Below are positions 15,944 to 25,091 of a stretch of DNA of 55,139 nucleotides, in pieces. Under the pieces are notes generated by a model, which searched no databases, was not told the origin of the DNA, and worked only from the letters and a program-made list of their open reading frames with translations. The translations under genes and the position numbers were made by a program. Position 1 is the first letter of the stretch. Each line of letters opens with the position of its first letter. Source of the DNA: Elusimicrobiota bacterium (GTDB lineage: Bacteria; Elusimicrobiota; Endomicrobiia; Endomicrobiales; Endomicrobiaceae); NCBI GenBank assembly GCA_031287735.1, contig JAITSO010000015.1, forward strand, positions 1 through 55,139, written 5' to 3'.

Positions 15944-15944
15944 A

Positions 15945-16733
15945 ATGGAAAACAATGAGCTTAAAAAAGTCATAGAAAGCTTGCTTTTTGCTTCTGATAA
16001 ACCTTTAAGCGTAAAAGATTTAAAATCAATTTTAACAGGAGAATTTGGAACTACTTCTAATCTTGAAAAAGTTTTAGACGAGCTTAAAAGCGAATATGCC
16101 ACTTTAGACAAACCATACGAAATTAAATTTATTGCAGAAGGCTGGACATTTGCTACAAAAGCAGAATATGGAATGTGGATAAAAAAAATGTTGAAAGAAA
16201 AAGCTGTTTTGAAGCTTTCGCCATCAGCACTTGATACGCTTGCCATTATCGCATATAAACAGCCTGTCACAAGAGCTGAAATTGACGCGATAAGAGGTGT
16301 TGATTCGTCGTCTGGTGTAATGGAAACTTTACTTGAGAGAAAATTGATTAAAGTTGTTGGTAGAAGAGAAACATTAGGAAAACCTCAAATTTACGGTACC
16401 ACGCAGGAATTTTTAAAACACTTTGGAATAGCTCATTTAAGCGAGCTACCAGCTATAGACGCTTCTTTACTAAATTTTGAACAGCCTGCCCAAAAAGAAG
16501 CCAAAACCGAACTGTTATTTGCTCAAAATGAAGATAAAAACAGTGAAAAAATACATAAAATAGATGATTCTAAAGAAGCTATAGATGAAATTTCAAAAAT
16601 CCAAACAAACCAAACAAAAAGCGAAGAAGAGGTTGTTTTTCAGCAGATGCAGCCAGGTGCCAGTGCTGGTATTGATAATTCCGGTCAAAACGATAGCTTG
16701 CAACTGCTTGAAAATAATGAGGACAACGATTAG
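15945..16733 (+). CDS. scpB: segregation and condensation protein B
   Basis: Winged-helix partner of ScpA in the SMC complex. 262 residues. It shows KKVIESLLFASDKPLSVKDL, then LSPSALDTLAIIAYKQPVTRAEI, RGVDSSSGVMETLLERKLIK and GRRETLGKPQIYGTT, all diagnostic. The core ends near residue 180. The remaining 80 residues are a polar, Lys/Glu/Gln-rich extension without a recognised fold. RBS AAGAGG sits inside the end of scpA. Confidence 0.94.
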   Translation: MENNELKKVIESLLFASDKPLSVKDLKSILTGEFGTTSNLEKVLDELKSEYATLDKPYEIKFIAEGWTFATKAEYGMWIKKMLKEKAVLKLSPSALDTLAIIAYKQPVTRAEIDAIRGVDSSSGVMETLLERKLIKVVGRRETLGKPQIYGTTQEFLKHFGIAHLSELPAIDASLLNFEQPAQKEAKTELLFAQNEDKNSEKIHKIDDSKEAIDEISKIQTNQTKSEEEVVFQQMQPGASAGIDNSGQNDSLQLLENNEDND

Positions 16734-16815
16734 TGTTTATGCACTGTTAATATTTTTGTGTTGAAATTCACTGCAGTGTTTGATGTAAAATTTTAAAAAG
16801 GAAAAATTTAGTCTA

Positions 16816-18831
16816 ATGGACAAAAATTGGAAAATTGCAAAAGAAAACACTGAAAAATGTGCAGAATTTGAGCAAATATTGTCTCTAAATAGAAAAATCG
16901 CATCAATTCTTATAAACAGAGGAATTGACACAGTGGAAAAAGCTAAATATTTCATTTATGGAAAAGTTTTTGATATGCATAACCCGTTTTTGTTTTCTGA
17001 TATGCTCAAAGCTGTAGAAAGGATAAGGAAAGCTATAGATTGCAATGAAAGCATTTTGGTTTACGGTGATAGAGATGTTGACGGTGTTACGTCGGTTACA
17101 ATAATGGTCAATACTATAAAAACGCTCGGTGGAAATGTTAGATGGTATGTTCCGGCAAATGAAGGCTATGGAGTTCACAAAGATATCGTCTCAAAATATG
17201 TTTCAGAAAACGTTAAACTTTTAATAACTGTAGATTGCGGCATATCGGCTATTGAAGAAATAGGTTATGCAAAAAAGTTAGGCGTAGATGTTATAATTAC
17301 AGATCACCATGAACCTCACTATGATGGAGTTCCTCCGGCAGATATTATTATAAATCCAAAAGTTGCTGTTTCAAATTATCCATTTAAAAATATTGCTGGT
17401 TGTTTAGTTGCTTTAAAAACTGCTCAAGCTTTAACTTTTTCTTTTTCAAAAGAATACAACAAAAAAATTTTAATTTGTTTTTCATCAACGAAGGATAACT
17501 GCTCTTGTGGAAGCTATGTCTGTTTTCAAAATAATATTGAAGTGGAAAGAACTGAATTTAAATCTGCATTAGAACTAAAACAAGTTGCAAAAAGAGCTTT
17601 TAGTATTTTTACAAACAACAGCAATTTAAGTGGTTTTTTAATTAGAGATAACGTTTTATTAAAATCAAAAATAAATTTGATGGAAAGCAATGAAATTAAC
17701 AGCATAGATGATATTGTAAGCGGATATAAAATTAAATCATTCCAAGATAATGACAAAATGCAAGATTTCCTTGAAAATACTCTTGATCTTTGTGCTTTAG
17801 GAACTATAGCCGATTCTATGCCTTTAGTAGACGAAAACAGAATTGTCGTAAATGAAGGTTTAAAAATACTAGCAAAACGTTTGCCAACAAAACCATCTTT
17901 GAATATTTTAATAAATGAAAATTTAAAAGATGTTCAACGCATTAATATAAAGACGATATCTTGGAATGTAACGCCAATTATTAACTCATCGGGTAGGATG
18001 GGTAGAGGTAGTCTTTCAGCGCAGTTTCTATTAGCAAAAGATTCTTTTCAAGCAAAAACGCTTTATGATGAAATTATAAAACTAAACAATGAAAGAAGAA
18101 TTTTACAAAATGCAAATTTTGAGGAATTTAAACAGCTTTTAAAAGAACAATGCGATGTCGAAAACGACAAAGCTTTGGTAGTAAAAGCTAAAAACTTAGA
18201 ACATGGTGTTACAGGAATAGTTGCTTCTTACATGGCTAAAGAATACGTTAAACCTGTTTTTTTAATTATTAGCGATGGAGAAGAAGCAACAGGAACAGCA
18301 AGAGCACCGGAAGGGTTTGATATAATTGCAGCATTTGAAAGTGTCAAAGACATTCTTTTGAAATATGGTGGGCACAGCCAAGCTGCAGGTTTTACTGTTA
18401 AAGATGCTGACATAAAAGAACTCACTACAAGAATATTAGAATACGTTGATGGAAACTTTAACGAAGCAGCTTCAAGCAATACTCTTTTTATAGATGCAGA
18501 ATTAAAAGTTTCAGACATAAACTTAGAGCTGTACAAACAAATCAAAATGATGGAACCGTTTGGTAATGGAAATTTACCTCCAATTTTTTGTATGAAGGAT
18601 GTCTCCCCAACGCAATTTGCTTCTTTTGGTCAACGCAACGAGCATTTAAAATTCAAAATTTCACAAAAAGGTAGCAAAAACATTCAAGCTGTTTTCTGGA
18701 ACAAAGCTTCTCTTAGTGAGGTTATAAGTACGGAAAAGTTTATAGATATTGCTTTCATGGTTGAAATGAATGAAAAATTTGATGGCAAAACTGCAAAATT
18801 GCACATAGTAGATGTTAAGGCTAATTTTTAA
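16816..18831 (+). CDS. recJ: single-stranded-DNA-specific exonuclease RecJ
   Basis: 5'-3' single-strand exonuclease of the DHH superfamily used in recombination and mismatch repair. 671 residues. The metal-binding motifs are YGDRDVDGVTS (residues 83-93), TVDCG (138-142) and TDHHEP (162-167). LCALGTIADSMPL (325-337), SSGRMGRGSL, the DHHA1 GGHSQAAGF and a C-terminal OB-like part follow. Between about residues 208 and 318 there is an insertion of roughly 90-100 residues relative to ordinary RecJ, with the Cys-rich stretch CSCGSYVC; its role is unknown. The start ATG 16816 has only a distant AAAGGA. Confidence 0.93.
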   Translation: MDKNWKIAKENTEKCAEFEQILSLNRKIASILINRGIDTVEKAKYFIYGKVFDMHNPFLFSDMLKAVERIRKAIDCNESILVYGDRDVDGVTSVTIMVNTIKTLGGNVRWYVPANEGYGVHKDIVSKYVSENVKLLITVDCGISAIEEIGYAKKLGVDVIITDHHEPHYDGVPPADIIINPKVAVSNYPFKNIAGCLVALKTAQALTFSFSKEYNKKILICFSSTKDNCSCGSYVCFQNNIEVERTEFKSALELKQVAKRAFSIFTNNSNLSGFLIRDNVLLKSKINLMESNEINSIDDIVSGYKIKSFQDNDKMQDFLENTLDLCALGTIADSMPLVDENRIVVNEGLKILAKRLPTKPSLNILINENLKDVQRINIKTISWNVTPIINSSGRMGRGSLSAQFLLAKDSFQAKTLYDEIIKLNNERRILQNANFEEFKQLLKEQCDVENDKALVVKAKNLEHGVTGIVASYMAKEYVKPVFLIISDGEEATGTARAPEGFDIIAAFESVKDILLKYGGHSQAAGFTVKDADIKELTTRILEYVDGNFNEAASSNTLFIDAELKVSDINLELYKQIKMMEPFGNGNLPPIFCMKDVSPTQFASFGQRNEHLKFKISQKGSKNIQAVFWNKASLSEVISTEKFIDIAFMVEMNEKFDGKTAKLHIVDVKANF

Positions 18832-18956
18832 AAATATAATCCAACTTAAAAATACTTAGATCAGCTACATCTTTGCTCACCTAAATCAGCTTTTAGCTGT
18901 TAGTTTTTTCTTCTTTTTTGCTTGCATGTGGTGACTTTTGAATTGTCAATTTTCAT

Positions 18957-19031
18957 TAGTTCCCGCTTTTTCGCAGACGCTGACTCGAGTGGCGTAGATT
19001 TTAATGCCACATTTTCATAAGCAGGAACGTT
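18957..19031. repeat. imperfect palindromic element
   Basis: Outer arms GTTCCCGCTTTTTCG and CATAAGCAGGAACG are inverted. An inner hairpin TGGCGTAGATTTTAATGCCA lies between them. The right arm, read on the minus strand (CCTGCTTATGAAAATGTGG), closely matches 13457-13475 in the repeat nest before trpS, so this belongs to the same repeat family. Confidence 0.6.
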
Positions 19032-19078
19032 TTTTATTTTTAACCACATCTTTCCACAACCCGGGACAATTTCTTTGA

Positions 19079-19170
19079 CTTTAATCCACCTTTTTAAAGG
19101 ATGTGTCAGGCAACGCCGGCCGGGGATTTTAAAAAATAAGTACTTTAGGGTTAGTATACAATTGCAACGT
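19079..19170. repeat. truncated copy C of the palindromic MITE-like repeat, opposite orientation
   Basis: TTAATCCACCTTTTTAAAGG, then GGGGATTTTAAAAAATAAG, then CTTTAGGGTTAGTATACAAT and GCAACG. On the minus strand this parallels the right half and centre of copies A and B (13330-13446). The left half is missing. The remaining 18832-19357 sequence shows no gene. Confidence 0.7.
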
Positions 19171-19357
19171 ATTTGTGTCTTCTATTGCTTCTCTCACTTT
19201 TTTATCTATTTTATCTGTTTCATTTCTTATTTTTGCTATAGCAAAAATACTATAAACAACTATCACAAAAAGCATCACTATTGAAAAAACACTGTTACCA
19301 TAATTATATTTTCTTTTAAAAATTCAATTTTTTAACTTCTCTTGTAAAGAAACCTAA

Positions 19358-22300
19358 TTACAAATTAGTGGTTTTTGCTTCTTCGTCAAATTCTTTATCA
19401 ATTTTTCTCTTTGGCGGTCTTCCCAAAATTTTCCTTAAATAAAGTCTAAGGTTTTCCATATATTCAAAAATGGCAGGTATTATCAAAAGTGTCAAAATAG
19501 TGGAACTCACAATTCCACCAATAATAACAATACCCATACTTTGCCGAAATTTTCCAACTTCGCTCAAAGCCAATGCCGTTGGCAACATACCAGCTGCAAG
19601 AGCAAAAGATGTCATAAGAATAGGACGGAGCCTAACTTTTCCAGCTTCTATCACTGCTTCTTCAATTTCTTTTCCATGGTTTATTAAATGTTGGATATAG
19701 TCAACTAATATAATTGAATTTTTGGCGACAATTCCCAAAAGCATTATAAAACCTATCATCGTAAACATATCTAAAGAACCACCAGTTAGATAAAGACCTA
19801 AAAAACCTCCTACAGCTGCAAGTGGAAGAGCTATCATAATTGTAAAAGGCATTATCATAGATTCGTATAAGCTTGCTAAAACCATAAAAATAAATACTAT
19901 AGATAAAGTGCCTGCAAGCATTATGTTTACAAACAAATCTTTCATCTCTTCTACATTTCCAGAATATTCATAAGTTATTCCTTCCCATAAATTTTGGTTC
20001 TCAAGTATTTTTTTATTTTCTTCCATAATCTCGTTAGCACTTTTTTGAATGGGTCCAAGTGATGCTCCTTTGTTTAGATTTCCATTTATTTCAACGTAGC
20101 GGATCCTGTCTCTCCTATAAATTTTTGTAGGTCCTTCGGCTTTTTTTAAATCTGCAACTCTTGATAGCTTTATGCGTTTATTGTTGACATTAAACACGTA
20201 TAGGTCTTTAAAAGAGTCCATAATTTCTCTTTGACCATCTTGAAGATGTATTCTGATATCGTATTCCAAACCATTAGCTCTAAACACTGCTGGCAAATTG
20301 CCCTCAACCATACATCTTAACTCATTGCCTGCCATCAATGAGTTTACACCAAAGCGTTTGGCTTTTACAGGATCAATATCTATTTGGTATTCTGGTTTTC
20401 CCGAACGAAAATTTGTGGAAATGTCAGTAAGACCCGGAATGTTTTTAAATTCTTCTATCAAGGTGTCAGCAAGGTTGGAAAGCTGCTTCGTATCTTTTCC
20501 AAAAAATAAAATAGAAAAAGGCTTTTTATCTCCCATTATCGCACTTCCGGCCTCATTTACAGAGATTATTACACTTTTGTCTAAAACGCCACCCAATTTT
20601 TCGCGGATTATATCTTTAACTTCTTCTGTGGATTTTGCTCTGTTTTTGTAATCTGTGAGACGCACATAAATATCTGCAATGTTTAATTCTTTATTGTAGT
20701 TTCCAATGCTTACGACAGCGAATTCAACTTCTGGCATTTCCATTATGGTTTCTTCAATTTTAAAACAAACGGCGTCTGTTCTTGCAAGCGAAGCATCAGG
20801 AGCAGTTTCTACAGCAATTCTAAATTCTCCAGATTCGGAAACAGGCATAAAATTTGCTGGGATTTTTTTTACAAGAAGCAAAGAGCTTGCAAAGATCAAA
20901 ACTGTCAAAAATAAAACTTTTATTTTGTTTCTTAGGATAAGGATTATTGTAAATTCATAAAATTTTAAAATTACGTCATAAAGTTTATCAAACCAAGCTA
21001 TTGTCAAAATATGAACAATTTTAGAGAAATTGTTGCAAAGTTTTGAAAAAAAGCTTGACTGTTTTGGGTTTTTTAGTTTCTCATGGGATGGGATTATATA
21101 AGCTGAAAGCATAGGTGCTATAGTCAAAGCGTCTAATACAGAAATAAACATTGCAAAAACAACAGTTAAACCAAATTCTTTAAAAAATTGACCAATTATT
21201 CCACTCATAAATCCTACAGGCAAAAACACTGCAATTACAGAACTTGTCGTTGCAACAACTGCAAGTGCTACTTCATCTGTTCCTTTTTGTGCTGCAACGT
21301 CTGGTTCTTGACCTTCTTCATAATGCCTATAGATATTTTCTCTGACCACAATAGCATCATCTATAAGCAGACCTACTGCAAGCGACAAAGACATTAAAGA
21401 AAGAATATTTATACTAAAGTCAAACAAATACATAAAAATAAAAGCACCGATTAAACTATTGGGTAAAGCAAGTGCTGTGATAAAAGTAGAACGCCAACTT
21501 GCAAGAAAGAAATAAACCACTATTATTGCTAAAAAAATTCCTTCGTAGATTGTTCTTTTGACATCTTCTATATTTGCTCTGATAAGTTTTGCATTGTCTG
21601 TAACGACAGTAAGCCAAGGATCGCCTCTTGTTCCTTTGTATCTTTCGTTTAATTCGTTAACTTTTTTCCAAATACCGTTAGAAATTTTCACTTCATTTGC
21701 TTTAGACTGCTTGAAAATCCTCAAAAGTAAAGTTTGTTCAGCAACGATTTTGCCGTTTTCTTTTAAATCAATTCTACCTCGTGTAAATCTTTCCATAACT
21801 GTGTCATAAACTTTTGCCACATCGCCTACGGAAACCGGAACATCATTTCCCATGAAATTTACTACAACTTCTTCAATATCTTTTACATTTCTGTATTCTC
21901 CCATAGAACGAAAAGATATATCATCATTGCCTACTGAAATTCTTCCAACAGGAACGTTCATGCTGTTGTTTTCTATGCTTGACGAAACTGCCGAAAGAGT
22001 TGTTTCGTAGTGATCAAGCTTTTTTCTATCAACTGCTACTTGAATTTCTCTTCTTGTTCCACCGGCAAGCCAAATTTTTGATACACCATCTACACGTAGT
22101 AGTTCTTTTCTGTAATATTCGTCGCCAAAATCAAACATTTCTTTTGGATCTAAATTAGCTTTTAAGCTTACAGTCATCACAGGCATAGCTTCGGGATCAA
22201 GTTTTTGTATGACGGGTTCCTCTATATCGTCTGGAAAAGCTCTTCTTATAGCCGCGATAGCATCTTTGACTTCTTGTAATGCAATCTCTGGATTTTTTGT

Positions 22301-22591
22301 AAGTTCAAATTCTGCATAAGTTGTAGAATATCCGTCTTGGCTTATTGAAGTTATGTGTTTTAAACCCGAAATCGCACTCATTGCGTTTTCTACGCGGTTA
22401 CTTACTCTATTTTCCATCTCTTCTGGTCCGGCGCCAGGGTAATTTATAGTTACAACAACATATGGAAATTCCACATCGGGCATCATTCGCACCATCATTC
22501 TATCCATAAAAATGAGACCGATAATAATCATAGCGACAAGGAGTGAAAAAACAAAGGTAGGACGTTTGATTGACAAAGCTGCTAAGTTCAT
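19358..22591 (-). CDS. RND-family efflux permease (AcrB/HAE1-like)
   Basis: Inner-membrane proton antiporter that exports drugs or other hydrophobic compounds. About 1077 residues with two repeated halves: a membrane helix near each half's start, then large periplasmic porter loops and six-helix bundles. Seen are NLAALSIKRPTFVFSLL, PDVEFPYVVVTINYPGAGPEE, QKLDPEAMPVM, and the proton-relay helix AVGLLIDDAIVVRENI with paired Asp. GGIVSSTILTLLIIPAIFE is in the second bundle. ATG 22591 is preferred to ATG 22606 because GAGG precedes it by 4 nt and family members begin MNLA. No membrane-fusion or outer-membrane partner is adjacent. Confidence 0.93.
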   Translation of the reverse strand: MNLAALSIKRPTFVFSLLVAMIIIGLIFMDRMMVRMMPDVEFPYVVVTINYPGAGPEEMENRVSNRVENAMSAISGLKHITSISQDGYSTTYAEFELTKNPEIALQEVKDAIAAIRRAFPDDIEEPVIQKLDPEAMPVMTVSLKANLDPKEMFDFGDEYYRKELLRVDGVSKIWLAGGTRREIQVAVDRKKLDHYETTLSAVSSSIENNSMNVPVGRISVGNDDISFRSMGEYRNVKDIEEVVVNFMGNDVPVSVGDVAKVYDTVMERFTRGRIDLKENGKIVAEQTLLLRIFKQSKANEVKISNGIWKKVNELNERYKGTRGDPWLTVVTDNAKLIRANIEDVKRTIYEGIFLAIIVVYFFLASWRSTFITALALPNSLIGAFIFMYLFDFSINILSLMSLSLAVGLLIDDAIVVRENIYRHYEEGQEPDVAAQKGTDEVALAVVATTSSVIAVFLPVGFMSGIIGQFFKEFGLTVVFAMFISVLDALTIAPMLSAYIIPSHEKLKNPKQSSFFSKLCNNFSKIVHILTIAWFDKLYDVILKFYEFTIILILRNKIKVLFLTVLIFASSLLLVKKIPANFMPVSESGEFRIAVETAPDASLARTDAVCFKIEETIMEMPEVEFAVVSIGNYNKELNIADIYVRLTDYKNRAKSTEEVKDIIREKLGGVLDKSVIISVNEAGSAIMGDKKPFSILFFGKDTKQLSNLADTLIEEFKNIPGLTDISTNFRSGKPEYQIDIDPVKAKRFGVNSLMAGNELRCMVEGNLPAVFRANGLEYDIRIHLQDGQREIMDSFKDLYVFNVNNKRIKLSRVADLKKAEGPTKIYRRDRIRYVEINGNLNKGASLGPIQKSANEIMEENKKILENQNLWEGITYEYSGNVEEMKDLFVNIMLAGTLSIVFIFMVLASLYESMIMPFTIMIALPLAAVGGFLGLYLTGGSLDMFTMIGFIMLLGIVAKNSIILVDYIQHLINHGKEIEEAVIEAGKVRLRPILMTSFALAAGMLPTALALSEVGKFRQSMGIVIIGGIVSSTILTLLIIPAIFEYMENLRLYLRKILGRPPKRKIDKEFDEEAKTTNL

Positions 22592-22685
22592 CAGACCTCG
22601 CTTCATTGTGTTTTGGTTTTGGGTTTGCTTTTAGGGATACCACATAAATGCGACGGATTTTTACTTTATTTTTCCACGCTTGTCA

Positions 22686-22714
22686 ATTATAGTGTTTATA
22701 GTAGACGCAAAACA
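22686..22714 (-). promoter_or_regulatory. possible promoter of the RND permease gene
   Basis: Minus-strand TATAAT (22691-22686) with TGTTTT (22714-22709) 17 nt upstream. The -10 is perfect and the -35 weak. Confidence 0.35.
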
Positions 22715-22798
22715 TGATGCTTTTGTGTAAAAAATATGAAATATTGCTTGCATATTAGCTGAAAACTAAAAAACTCACAGCAAAATGGAGTCTTTTTA

Positions 22799-22827
22799 TT
22801 GCTTTACGTGTGCAATTTAGTTAGAAT
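22799..22827 (+). promoter_or_regulatory. sigma-70-type promoter for the nitroreductase-argS run
   Basis: TTGCTT (22799-22804), 17 nt, TAGAAT (22822-22827). Predicted start of transcription near 22834. The rest of 22592-22925 holds nothing else that could be recognised. Confidence 0.5.
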
Positions 22828-22925
22828 TTGGTAGATGTATGAGAATTGATTTGCGTAATCTGACATCTGTTTTTTGTGAGAGCTTAAAAATTAGGTGTAT
22901 TATTTTGAAATTAATGGAGTTTAAA

Positions 22926-23426
22926 ATGGATATTTTTTTTGACAGGAAGAGCGTTCGTAAATATACGAATGAGGAAGTTAAGGACGAAGATTTAAATTAC
23001 ATTTTGCGGTCTGCCATGTCTGCACCAACGGCAAAAAACACAAGATGTTATTCTTTTATTGTTATAAAAGATAAAACCACTCATGCCGAAATAGCAAAAC
23101 GACATGAAGCTGCTCAAATGATTTTGCAAGCACCTCTTGCGATTTTAGTTGTTGGTGATGAAAGTTTGGCTTATAATAGTTATTTTCCTCAAGATTGTTC
23201 TGCAGCAACTGAAAATATTTTGCTTGCAGCTGTCGCAAAAGGGTATGGAGCGGTTTGGTGCGGAGTTTACTCAAATGAAAAAAGACAGAAAGCACTGGAA
23301 GAATTTTTTAAGCTTCCACCAAACATTAGAGCTTTTTCATTAGTAATCATAGGCAAATCAGCCGACGATACTCCTGCCAAAAATGGTTGGGATGAAACAA
23401 AAATAAAATATGAGAGATGGCAATGA
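22926..23426 (+). CDS. nitroreductase-family flavoprotein
   Basis: FMN-dependent NAD(P)H oxidoreductase. 166 residues. The family N-terminus is FFDRKSVRKYTNEEV, with the FMN-phosphate Arg pair. SAMSAPTAKNTRCYSFIVIKD is the FMN-contacting segment, DCSAATENILLAAVAKGYGAVWCGV the dimer helix, and SLVIIGKSADD closes the fold. ATG 22926 is chosen because GGAG (22916-22919) lies six nt ahead; upstream in-frame codons from 22839 lack a site. Its TGA overlaps argS. Physiological substrate unknown. Confidence 0.85.
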   Translation: MDIFFDRKSVRKYTNEEVKDEDLNYILRSAMSAPTAKNTRCYSFIVIKDKTTHAEIAKRHEAAQMILQAPLAILVVGDESLAYNSYFPQDCSAATENILLAAVAKGYGAVWCGVYSNEKRQKALEEFFKLPPNIRAFSLVIIGKSADDTPAKNGWDETKIKYERWQ

Positions 23427-25069
23427 TAAAGCAACAAATAACTTCAAAATTAAATTCAATAATAGATAATTTTGTAAAAAGTAAAAGTTTGGACGAAAAA
23501 ATAACTTTTACTGTAGAAATCCCGCCTAAAAATGTGGACGCTGATTTTGCTGTCAACGCCGCTATGCTTATAGCGAAAAAATTGAAAGTTAACCCGCATT
23601 CTATTGCGAATGAGATTATAAAAATTATTGTAAATGAAATGTCTGACACAATAGAAAAATGCGAAATTGCCGGTGCAGGTTTTATAAATTTAAGAATTAA
23701 AAATTCTTGTCTATATAGAGAGCTGGAAGCGATTTTAGACAAAAAAGAAAATTACGGAAAAATAGAACATAAAAGCGAAGAAAAAGTTATGGTTGAATTC
23801 GTCTCGGCAAACCCTACAGGTCCATTGCATATAGGACATGGTCGCGGTGCTGCTATCGGCGATTCTTTAGCAAGAATTTTGAAACATTTGGGTTATAATA
23901 CTGTTAAAGAATACTATTTAAACGATGTCGGCAACCAAATGGCAGTTCTTGCAAAATCCACAGAAATTCGTTATAGGCAATTGAAAGGTGAAAAAATAGG
24001 TTTTCCTCCAGACCATTATCAAGGTGACTATATTTTTAACATTGCAAAGCGGCTTGTTTCAGAAGGTAAAAGTTTAGGACAAATAGACTTTAAGTCAGAG
24101 AGTGTAAAAGATATTTTAAAAACTATTGAAGATGATTTAAAAAATTTTGCTGTGGAATTTGACAACTGGTTTTCAGAAGGCAAAATTGCTTCAATCAAAG
24201 ATAAAGATGGCAAAACAGAAGTTGATAAAGCTTGCAGCTATTTGGTTTCAAAATGTAATGCTTACAAAAAAGATGACGCTTTGTGGCTTAGTTCTACAAA
24301 ATACAATGATGATAAGGATAGGGTTTTAAAAAAAAGTGATGGAAAATACACTTATCTTGCTTCTGACGTTGCTTATCATAAAAACAAATTTGAAAGAGGA
24401 TTTGCAAAACTTATAAATTTGTGGGGAGCAGATCATCACGGATATGTGGCTAGAATCAATGCTTGCGTTCAGATGTTGGGTTTCAAAAAAGAAAATTTAA
24501 AAATTATTTTATATCAGTTAGTTTCTCTCGTTAGAGATGGACAACCTGTTGCAATGTCAACAAGAACCGGGGAATTTATAACTTTAAAAGAAGTTGTTGA
24601 CGAGGTTGGCAAAGACGCCTGCCGTTTTTTCTTTTTGCTACGTGCTCCAGATTCTCAATTAGAATTTGATTTGGAACTTGCAAAGAAGCAGTCAAGCGAA
24701 AACCCGGTTTTTTACGTTCAATATGTTGCGGCAAGATGTGCTTCAATAATGAAAGAAAGCACAAATATAAAAGATTTGCCGAAAGCAGATTTTAATTTGC
24801 TCAATTCAAAAGAAGAGAGAGACTTAATAAAGCAAATGTCTTTTTTTTGCGACACTCTTTTGATGTGTGAAAGGACTTTCAGCCCTCATCATTTTACGTC
24901 TTATTTAATAGATATTGCAGATATTTACCATAGATTTTATGAAAAATGTCGGGTTTTAAGCGATGATAAAAATTTGACGAGTGCGAGGCTAAAATTAATC
25001 TTTGCTGTGTCGATTATTATAAAAAACAGCTTGAATCTTTTAGGAGTTTCATCGCCAGAAAAAATGTAA
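23423..25069 (+). CDS. argS: arginyl-tRNA synthetase
   Basis: Class I synthetase charging tRNA-Arg. 548 residues. The N-terminal additional domain (to about 110) includes GAGFINLRI. The HIGH motif is in VSANPTGPLHIGHGRGAAIG. YYLNDVGNQM, then LWGADHHGY and MSTRTGEFITL (the loop that replaces KMSKS in this family) follow. The C-terminal anticodon-binding helical domain begins near VQYVAARCAS. Start ATG 23423 overlaps the nitroreductase stop as ATGA; ATG 23417 is the alternative. Confidence 0.96.
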   Translation: MIKQQITSKLNSIIDNFVKSKSLDEKITFTVEIPPKNVDADFAVNAAMLIAKKLKVNPHSIANEIIKIIVNEMSDTIEKCEIAGAGFINLRIKNSCLYRELEAILDKKENYGKIEHKSEEKVMVEFVSANPTGPLHIGHGRGAAIGDSLARILKHLGYNTVKEYYLNDVGNQMAVLAKSTEIRYRQLKGEKIGFPPDHYQGDYIFNIAKRLVSEGKSLGQIDFKSESVKDILKTIEDDLKNFAVEFDNWFSEGKIASIKDKDGKTEVDKACSYLVSKCNAYKKDDALWLSSTKYNDDKDRVLKKSDGKYTYLASDVAYHKNKFERGFAKLINLWGADHHGYVARINACVQMLGFKKENLKIILYQLVSLVRDGQPVAMSTRTGEFITLKEVVDEVGKDACRFFFLLRAPDSQLEFDLELAKKQSSENPVFYVQYVAARCASIMKESTNIKDLPKADFNLLNSKEERDLIKQMSFFCDTLLMCERTFSPHHFTSYLIDIADIYHRFYEKCRVLSDDKNLTSARLKLIFAVSIIIKNSLNLLGVSSPEKM

Positions 25070-25091
25070 GAAAACAAACAAAAATAATGCT

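Noticed and set aside
19075..19284. Open frame of 69 codons on the plus strand
   Set aside because: It lies across the degenerate repeat copy C and encodes low-complexity Phe/Cys/Tyr-rich sequence.
20298..20651. Open frames of 60-120 codons opposite the RND permease gene
   Set aside because: They are antisense shadows of a gene with strong family signatures and have no ribosome sites or family resemblance.
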